Source of the DNA: a virus | Virus record (IMG/VR): IMGVR_UViG_3300029787_000356 | Location: 2,170-22,840 of that record | DNA length: 20,671 nt | Direction: 5' to 3' (one strand) | Part shown: piece after piece, positions 15,688 through 20,671 of the stretch | Position numbering within the stretch: the first letter of the stretch is position 1 | Layout: each line of letters starts with the position of its first letter | Program-made: the position numbers and the translations under genes | The notes under the pieces: generated by a model | Told to the model about the DNA's origin: nothing | The model's database searches: none | The model's input: the letters and a program-made list of their open reading frames with translations, nothing else

Positions 15688-18496
15688 CCGTATCTCCTTG
15701 TGGTAATTGTACAGAGCAGTCTACGACTATAACGTCAGTAGGTGGCAGTCGTAAGTGTGTGCCTTTACTCAACCGCATTTTTGACTTTTTAGCACTCATC
15801 TTAGACTTCAAGTCTTGAATGAAAGATGCGTAGTTTACTTGGTGCTTACCGCACCACTCCCGCAACGGTTTCGGCACAAGATAGGCTCGTTTAACGTCTG
15901 TCTCGTACCTAGCCACAAGCCTAGCGCGTGGATTCAAGTCAGGTATTACAAGCTCATCCAGCCCGTTCTTGTTGGTTTTTCGTAGGTCATCCGTGCTCTT
16001 AATCCACAGCACGTTGCCATAGTGATCGTTTAAGTAGTCGTTAAGTACCTGTTCTGCAGAACTACTCATATCAGCAACACTCCTTTTGTTGTCTTCAAGC
16101 ACGCCAAGTATCCATTTGTATACCTTCTTTGTGCTGTAGGGTAATAGCCCCATCTTCCTGCAAAGCACTAGCGCAGTAAGCGTACATGCTGCACCTGCAG
16201 ACCAAAACCTATTCTCAGCAGCCAAACCAGCCTCAGAGTCCACCTTCAACTGCGTGGCTTTTAGTAGCGCTTTAACATCGTCTAAGTTGTTTATGACGTA
16301 CTGCACAAACGGTACACCTGCATGACCGTAGTTGTTCTGTAGGGCTAGGGCAAATGCATCGGTGGCTTCTTTAGTGTTTGCGCTCTTGTAATGCTTGCTG
16401 ACTTTGTACTCAAGTATGCGCTGTGCTTCTGCTTTCGGCGCTTGCTTGTCCATCATTATCTTTTCTATCAGGCTGGTGTTTGCGCTGGATACAGTCATAA
16501 AACTCCACGCATACCCATTGAAACGCTCTATGTTCGCACTGCTAGTCAACCTACGCCGCTGCTTACCACCATATAGTTGGTACGCCATATCACTAAGATC
16601 GCTAGGCGACATATTTGTAACCTCGTCCATGAAGAACGGTAGGTTGTTATAGATCTCAGCCCTATTCATCTTGGCTAAGTACTTGTCTTCCTTGCTCAGT
16701 ATAAGTTCTTCTGGATTACCCCACACACCTAGCCCTGCAAACTGTGCGGTTGTTTTACCAAGCCCAGAATCATCGCTATGTAGGTGAAGCATGGAGCAGG
16801 CCACAGGCATAAGTTTCATCAGTATAGAACCGAATGCTGCACCTAAGACGTATTGATACGCCTCCTGCCCGTCTTGATCTAAGAAGGCTATTGTTTCTTT
16901 CCAATCTTCTAACGTGCCCTTAGATTCAAATGCAGGGAACATGGCAATGGTGTTTGACGCGGGTGGGTTGAAGTCTATGCGATCACCAAATATCTCTTGG
17001 TTACCCAGTACAAATGACTTCATATCATCATCTGTCCAACCAAACTGTCGGTGAGCAGTTTCTGCAACAGACTTAGCCTGTAGCTCGTTCACCCACGTAG
17101 TCGTGTAGTCCATAAGCTCATCCATCCTCTTTATGGCTACGCCTTGAGCACTCATGTTTTTACGGAACTCTTCCCGTGAAGTAACAGCAGTCAAGGGTAG
17201 CGTAAATTCACGCATACCATCTTTCGGTAAGTGTAGGCACATAACGACTGACTCACCAAGTTCGGGGTCATGTACGCGCTTAACCACGTATATGTCATTG
17301 TGGTAAATAAGTTTATCTTCTGGCTCACCGTCTGGGCCGTTCGCTCTTACATATATACCGCCATTCGCCCCACGGAAGTATGGTCTTGGGTACTCAGGTA
17401 TCACATACGTTTTAGTTGGTGCGTTTGGTAGTGAGGCAGATACTGTCTCTACTACGTTGTCCTCGTCAGTCGCTTCAATTATGTGTCGGCCTAACACTAT
17501 GGGGGACTTTATCTTGCCCCAGTACGGACACTTTCGGCATACCTTTGGGTTGAACTCATCAAACTTAACGCACTGGTACGGGCCTTTTATCAAGTCCATT
17601 TTGTACGCTGTGTCTTCTGGTGTGTAGCCTTCGTGCCCCCTAGATATGAAGTGTGCCGCCTTTTCTGAGTCTGAGCAGAACTTGGCTATGGATAGCCCTG
17701 CCCTCCACATAGGCTCCGAGCAGTTCTCTTGGTCGTTGATAATCGTTTCTAACTGCTTACAGCCAGAACCCAGCTTTATCTTGTTTACTATTGTCCCAAA
17801 CTTGTTTTCACTGTTGCCCATCAACGCTTGCATAACAGCGTTAGCCCCACTACGCGCATTGCGTTGAGGTACAGGCAGTGGGTTCTTGCCCAGCAGTTCT
17901 GCGAACTCATCAAAGTCTACAAGCGGCGGGGGTTCCACCCCATACATGACCACTCCACTAGGCGGGTCAGTCTTGTGGTTGTGTGTATTGACTACACGCA
18001 GGACTCTCGCTGCATCGGCAGTAACAGCGGGGTCTGCTAGAAAGTTACGTTGTGCGCACTGCGCCTTCAACTGTTCTGCTACAGGTAGCCAATCGTCTGT
18101 GGGCACTGCTTCCTGTAAAGCCCAGTAGACGTGTATCCCACGCCCTGAGTTAATCATTAGAGGTTTAGGCAGCTTAAGTTCTTTAGAAAACCTACGTAGT
18201 TCGGCTACTGCTTCTTCTTGTGTTGCGAAATCTTTACTAGGGCCACAGTCTAAATCCAAGAAGAACGCCTTGAACGCCAGCGTATTATCTACACGACGCG
18301 ATCCAGCTTCAGAAAACGTAGCCAGCGCGAAGTAAACATCGTACCCCTGCGCATCAAGGTGATTAGCGGTGTCCACCACGTCATCTAGCGACGTGAAGAA
18401 CATCTGTTTCCTTTGGTCGTTTGCTAGGTGGTTAGCGAATACACAGTAGTTACCTGTATCACTGAGCACCCTGCTTAAAAATTGCTTGGTGTGCAT
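15674..18496 (-). CDS. Primase-helicase: AEP/Prim-Pol-type primase fused to DUF927-like ATPase (940 aa)
   Basis: The N-terminal part matches an archaeo-eukaryotic-type primase: hhDhD at 79-83 (FLDLD, Asp81 and Asp83 as metal ligands), SGRGIHVYW at 117-125 (the S-x-H type motif II with His122), and DAARVLRVVNTHNHK at 161-175 (basic nucleotide-binding motif). A cysteine cluster follows (Cys309, Cys320, Cys323, with Cys246, Cys259 or Cys274 as a possible fourth ligand). The C-terminal half holds Walker A DDSGLGKTT (Lys581), Walker B FFMDE (Asp624, Glu625) and a VSSANTS sensor-like segment (669-675), as in DUF927-type phage helicases. Together it should prime and unwind DNA for phage replication. 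ATG 18496 is the first in-frame start after a TGA; its ribosome site is poor. The stop overlaps the 57-aa gene. Domain names are from motif recognition, not from a search. Confidence 0.88.
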   Translation of the reverse strand: MHTKQFLSRVLSDTGNYCVFANHLANDQRKQMFFTSLDDVVDTANHLDAQGYDVYFALATFSEAGSRRVDNTLAFKAFFLDLDCGPSKDFATQEEAVAELRRFSKELKLPKPLMINSGRGIHVYWALQEAVPTDDWLPVAEQLKAQCAQRNFLADPAVTADAARVLRVVNTHNHKTDPPSGVVMYGVEPPPLVDFDEFAELLGKNPLPVPQRNARSGANAVMQALMGNSENKFGTIVNKIKLGSGCKQLETIINDQENCSEPMWRAGLSIAKFCSDSEKAAHFISRGHEGYTPEDTAYKMDLIKGPYQCVKFDEFNPKVCRKCPYWGKIKSPIVLGRHIIEATDEDNVVETVSASLPNAPTKTYVIPEYPRPYFRGANGGIYVRANGPDGEPEDKLIYHNDIYVVKRVHDPELGESVVMCLHLPKDGMREFTLPLTAVTSREEFRKNMSAQGVAIKRMDELMDYTTTWVNELQAKSVAETAHRQFGWTDDDMKSFVLGNQEIFGDRIDFNPPASNTIAMFPAFESKGTLEDWKETIAFLDQDGQEAYQYVLGAAFGSILMKLMPVACSMLHLHSDDSGLGKTTAQFAGLGVWGNPEELILSKEDKYLAKMNRAEIYNNLPFFMDEVTNMSPSDLSDMAYQLYGGKQRRRLTSSANIERFNGYAWSFMTVSSANTSLIEKIMMDKQAPKAEAQRILEYKVSKHYKSANTKEATDAFALALQNNYGHAGVPFVQYVINNLDDVKALLKATQLKVDSEAGLAAENRFWSAGAACTLTALVLCRKMGLLPYSTKKVYKWILGVLEDNKRSVADMSSSAEQVLNDYLNDHYGNVLWIKSTDDLRKTNKNGLDELVIPDLNPRARLVARYETDVKRAYLVPKPLREWCGKHQVNYASFIQDLKSKMSAKKSKMRLSKGTHLRLPPTDVIVVDCSVQLPQGDTDEEV
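15694..15699 (-). promoter_or_regulatory. Shine-Dalgarno AAGGAG for the 57-aa gene
   Basis: Read on the - strand, AAGGAG lies six bases before the ATG at 15687, inside the last codons of the primase-helicase gene (Gln-Gly-Asp region). It is the main evidence that this short ORF is translated. Confidence 0.7.
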
Positions 18497-18522
18497 GACT
18501 ATTACTCATAACCGAAAGACAC

Positions 18523-18567
18523 CGTGGCAGGGGTGTCGGTACACCCTTTTCGATTACTCTAGCCACG
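18523..18567. promoter_or_regulatory. Nested hairpin in the SSB-primase gap
   Basis: The 88-base gap 18497-18584 has no gene. It holds an outer stem CGTGGC (18523-18528) with GCCACG (18562-18567) and an inner exact hairpin GGGTGT (18531-18536), loop CGGT, ACACCC (18541-18546). On the + strand the inner hairpin is followed by TTTT (18547-18550), a terminator shape facing against the local genes. On the - strand, the coding direction, it sits between the SSB stop and the primase ATG without a T run. It may tune primase expression or stop antisense transcription. Confidence 0.55.
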
Positions 18568-18584
18568 ATGGTAGTTATGGAGCT

Positions 18585-19307
18585 TTAGTCGTCCCACTCG
18601 TCAATCACAGCAGTGACCGCCTCTTTCTCTTCCTTTGGAGCTGCGGACTTCTTCACCATTTTCTTAGGTTCTTTTACTGGAACATCTTCTTCCCACTCGT
18701 CTTCTGCGGGAGTAGCAGCTACAGGTTCTGGTGTTGCCTCGACAGCGAATGCACCACCATCACCACCTTCAACGGTGAATCCTTCCTCCTCCTCAAACGG
18801 ATCTCTAGCCTGCATGGGCACATACTTAAGCACCTGCACTGCTCTTGGTCGGAGTTTGACCCCTGCCGTACCGTCTACGAAGTATGGGTGTAAAGACACC
18901 TGCACGTTGATCGTGCTACCGCTAGTCAACATAAACCCGCTAGACAGTGGGGTTCTCTTTGCGTCTACTTGTGATGGTGGTCTGCTAGCCTCACCGTTGT
19001 AGGCACCCTCAGTTCTGGATTTGTGTGTCCAGTTACCGTTTTCATCTTTCTTGAAAGGGCGCTCAAACGTCTCAGGCCAACTGCTGTTGCCATCAGCGCG
19101 TTTTGTTTCATACGCATCCTTCATAGCAGACCACAGACCTTTAGCCTGATCGGTGCTCATAATAAAGCTAAGCGAGAACTCTGCGCCTTTCTCTGTAGCT
19201 TCGCACGGTACGCTTTTGTTTTTAGCGTTGTCCCATCGGTAGGTCTTGTCGATCCTTGGGTATAACGCTTCCACGCCTTTCAACAAGTGTGTTGCTGTAT
19301 CAGCCAT
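18585..19307 (-). CDS. Phage single-stranded DNA-binding protein (240 aa, DUF2815-like)
   Basis: The ATG at 19307 follows AGGAGAA by a good spacing. Residues 1-165 look like an OB-type ssDNA-binding core of the phage DUF2815 kind: RIDKTYRWDN, AEFSLSFIMSTDQAKGLWSA, a Gly/Lys/Asp middle, and a strand pair INVQVSLHPYF and KLRPRAVQVLKYV. The last ~70 residues are a disordered acidic tail, the usual SSB site for binding partner proteins, ending EWDD. Unusually the tail carries three acidic patches: PFEEEEGFTV (170-179), AEDEWEED (201-208) and IDEWDD (235-240). Its place between a Cys4 protein and the primase-helicase fits a replication SSB. Family naming rests on pattern recognition; a gp2.5-like role is inferred. 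Confidence 0.75.
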   Translation of the reverse strand: MADTATHLLKGVEALYPRIDKTYRWDNAKNKSVPCEATEKGAEFSLSFIMSTDQAKGLWSAMKDAYETKRADGNSSWPETFERPFKKDENGNWTHKSRTEGAYNGEASRPPSQVDAKRTPLSSGFMLTSGSTINVQVSLHPYFVDGTAGVKLRPRAVQVLKYVPMQARDPFEEEEGFTVEGGDGGAFAVEATPEPVAATPAEDEWEEDVPVKEPKKMVKKSAAPKEEKEAVTAVIDEWDD

Positions 19308-19333
19308 TTTTATGTTCTCCTAAACATCTGTGT

Positions 19334-20011
19334 TTATGCTATTTCACTCACGGTAAACCCCTCCACCTCATCGAATGGCGATGCTGCACTACTCCACACT
19401 GGCGGGGCACTGAAGGTAATCGCTTTCAATGTATCGGGGTGTTTCTCAAGCTCCATAGCAATCTTAAGTTCGGCCTCGTCTAACACCCGCATGGGTCTAA
19501 AACGTAGCCTTGGTGCGTAACTTGTCTGCTCAAAACAGATCCTAGTCACGACGGTTGTAGCAGAGGTGTCGTGCTTAACTAGGTGCTTCACGTAGTTTTG
19601 CATTGACATCCAGCCGCGCTCAGCTTCACCAAACAAACTTGTTGCTGGTAGTTGTAGCTGAAACACGTCATATAGATTGTCCTCTACAATAGTTACGGCG
19701 ATCCTCTGTAAGAACTTACAAGCTCTTGAACCGCCTCCTCCTGATCCCCGTATGTTCTGTTCACAATCTATGCAGCGCGTTGACTGCCTAGTTTCTGCTG
19801 GAACATCTGGGTCAGGTGCCTGTGTGTTTGATGACCAGCAACTAGGGCTAGCTGCGCGGTTGGGGTCATAGCTCCCTGCGTAAAACATACGTGACATACC
19901 TGCGGCATTTACAATCACGACATCTAAAACATCAGAGTCTATTTCTACCTCTTTACCGTCTACTACCTTACGAAACTTACCGTCCCGTATGCTGATCTTC
20001 TTGAAACTCAT
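19334..20011 (-). CDS. Conserved-type phage replication-cluster protein with Cys4 motif (225 aa)
   Basis: I start at ATG 20011, one base after the stop of the HTH gene, giving MSFKKISIRDGKF. A longer frame from 20089 would add 26 basic residues overlapping the upstream gene and is unlikely. Four cysteines (58, 80, 83, 98) in the order C-x21-C-x2-C-x14-C, within SCWSS, RCIDCEQNIRGS and SRACKF, suggest a zinc site. Next come VFQLQLPATSLFGEAE and a helical MQNYVKHLV, then RLRFRPMRVLDEAE. I recognise this as a family often found beside phage SSB genes, without a known role. Its C-terminus SPFDEVEGFTV nearly copies the first acidic patch of the SSB tail, which hints that both bind the same partner; that is inference. 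Confidence 0.8.
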   Translation of the reverse strand: MSFKKISIRDGKFRKVVDGKEVEIDSDVLDVVIVNAAGMSRMFYAGSYDPNRAASPSCWSSNTQAPDPDVPAETRQSTRCIDCEQNIRGSGGGGSRACKFLQRIAVTIVEDNLYDVFQLQLPATSLFGEAERGWMSMQNYVKHLVKHDTSATTVVTRICFEQTSYAPRLRFRPMRVLDEAELKIAMELEKHPDTLKAITFSAPPVWSSAASPFDEVEGFTVSEIA

Positions 20012-20012
20012 A

Positions 20013-20327
20013 CTACAGGTCTTCGTCCGCTTCCGGTGTTTCAAAAAAGTTTCGTTCCTCTTTGACACGCTCTTTGATGTCTTCAGCAAGCTCGTTTGCC
20101 AAAGTATTTACAGCTATGTTCTCTATAACAGTATTGGTTTCGTTCAAATCTGTGTTCATAAGAGCGAAGATCACACGGTTAAGGTCAAAACGATATGTCT
20201 TACCTACGTGTATGTACGTATTTTCCGGTATGAGATTAGCTCGCAGCCATGAACGCACGGTGCTCACAGACACTCTTAGCTGCTTTGCTACCTCGTCAAT
20301 GTCCACTAGGTTTACTTGCTCGGTCAC
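20013..20327 (-). CDS. HTH/excisionase-like DNA-binding protein (104 aa, GTG start)
   Basis: The GTG at 20327 overlaps the TGA of the upstream gene (GTGA). Residues ~7-55 are IDEVAKQLRVSVSTVRSWLRANLIPENTYIHVGKTYRFDLNRV, split here as a helix (DEVAKQLRVS), a turn and recognition helix (VSTVRSWLRA), and a wing (TYIHVGKTYRF), the layout of HTH_17/MerR-type excisionase-like domains. The C-terminal half is acidic coiled coil and may dimerise. It could be an early transcription regulator or a DNA-binding accessory of replication. No integrase is visible in the window, so a true excisionase role is not supported. Confidence 0.78.
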   Translation of the reverse strand: MTEQVNLVDIDEVAKQLRVSVSTVRSWLRANLIPENTYIHVGKTYRFDLNRVIFALMNTDLNETNTVIENIAVNTLANELAEDIKERVKEERNFFETPEADEDL

Positions 20328-20671
20328 TTCTTTTTCCTTACGTTGATTGTGTACTCAGTATTAGCATTCAAACCTTTGGGTAGTTTCTCAGGATTCTCCT
20401 CCAACCATTCTTTGATAGCTTTTTGGTGAAGCCGCTGCTGTAGGAACTCTGGCACTTGCTCTTCTATAATGAACTCACGCATCTCTTCCCAGTTATTAGT
20501 CTGGTACACGGTCTTGGTGGTTTTATAAAAGGTGCCTGTGTCGGTTGACACGTTCTTAGCTTTGGTTGCGTCAAGATGCTTCATCATTTCGTCTTTGATG
20601 AGATCCTGCTGTTCACTGAGTTTGCTGTCTTCTTTATCAAAATCAGACTTAAGCTCAGCACGCTTGTCCCT
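20324..20671 (-). CDS. Coiled-coil phage protein, N-terminus outside window
   Basis: On the - strand the frame is open from the window edge to TGA at 20324-20326. The ATG at 20587 is internal: 28 further in-frame codons (RDKRAELKSDFDKEDSKLSE and on) precede it to base 20671. The visible 115 residues begin as a charged coiled coil, then KHLDATKAKNVSTDTGTFYK, TVYQTNNWEEMREFIIEEQ, LLxRR-like QQRLHQKAIKEWLEENPE, and a strand EYTINVRKKK. This coiled coil - 'T-T-TVYKT' - 'W..-F' - 'N..T.....VR' order is one I recall from unannotated proteins upstream of phage SSB/replication genes, with no function I can name. It is the first gene of the leftward cluster visible here. Confidence 0.75.
   Translation of the reverse strand, partial: RDKRAELKSDFDKEDSKLSEQQDLIKDEMMKHLDATKAKNVSTDTGTFYKTTKTVYQTNNWEEMREFIIEEQVPEFLQQRLHQKAIKEWLEENPEKLPKGLNANTEYTINVRKKK

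Noticed and set aside
18613-19002. 129-aa + strand frame opposite the SSB gene
   Set aside because: Ser/Thr/Ala/Gly-rich complement of the SSB's acidic tail and core; no ribosome site and wrong strand for the cluster.
20013-20327. Excisionase with lysogeny module
   Set aside because: Only the HTH fold class is supported; no integrase, att site or repressor is visible in the window.

Overview
The window is a piece of a tailed double-stranded DNA phage genome, most likely an uncultured marine podovirus-like phage. This is inferred from protein content alone: a P22 gp10-like stabilisation/tail protein end, a run of large Ala/Gly/Glu-rich virion proteins, a giant internal-virion-type polyprotein, and an opposing replication module with an archaeo-eukaryotic-type primase fused to a DUF927-like helicase. 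There are no rRNA, tRNA, IS, CRISPR or cellular housekeeping genes. Terminase, portal, capsid, polymerase, integrase and lysis genes are not in the window. The host cannot be read from the sequence.

Layout. Bases 1-15229 are a rightward (+) late/structural operon: the C-terminal part of a stabilisation/tail protein (1-600), two small virion-type proteins (600-794, 794-1117), a 1239-aa low-complexity coiled-coil protein (1117-4836), a 254-aa protein with a GGI motif and a DGEFVLPAD motif (4836-5600), a 318-aa FGGSRQ-type protein (5609-6565), a 625-aa coiled-coil protein (6565-8442) and a 2261-aa polyvalent protein with an HExxH metalloprotease-like site and membrane-active segments (8444-15229). 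Most junctions are one-base stop/start overlaps (TAATG or TAGTG), so translation is probably coupled. The last four proteins look like the set that leaves the capsid with the DNA or lines the ejection channel; that role is an inference.

Bases 15230-15301 form a structured convergent junction with a + strand terminator-like hairpin. Bases 15302-20671 are a leftward (-) early/replication operon. In order of transcription it holds a coiled-coil protein cut by the window edge, a small HTH/excisionase-like protein, a 225-aa Cys4 protein, a single-stranded DNA-binding protein, a primase-helicase, and two small overlapping genes (57 and 87 aa). A structured 88-base gap separates the SSB gene from the primase gene.

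The main unusual items are: (1) a 66-aa ORF at 9960-10160 hidden in the +1 frame of the giant virion gene, with its own Shine-Dalgarno and ATG, lying exactly where the host frame becomes a composition-shifted disordered linker; (2) a ten-residue tail motif (PF[DE]ExEGFTV) shared by the SSB and the neighbouring Cys4 protein; (3) a GG(I/V) motif recurring in three adjacent virion proteins; and (4) the HExxH site in the giant protein.
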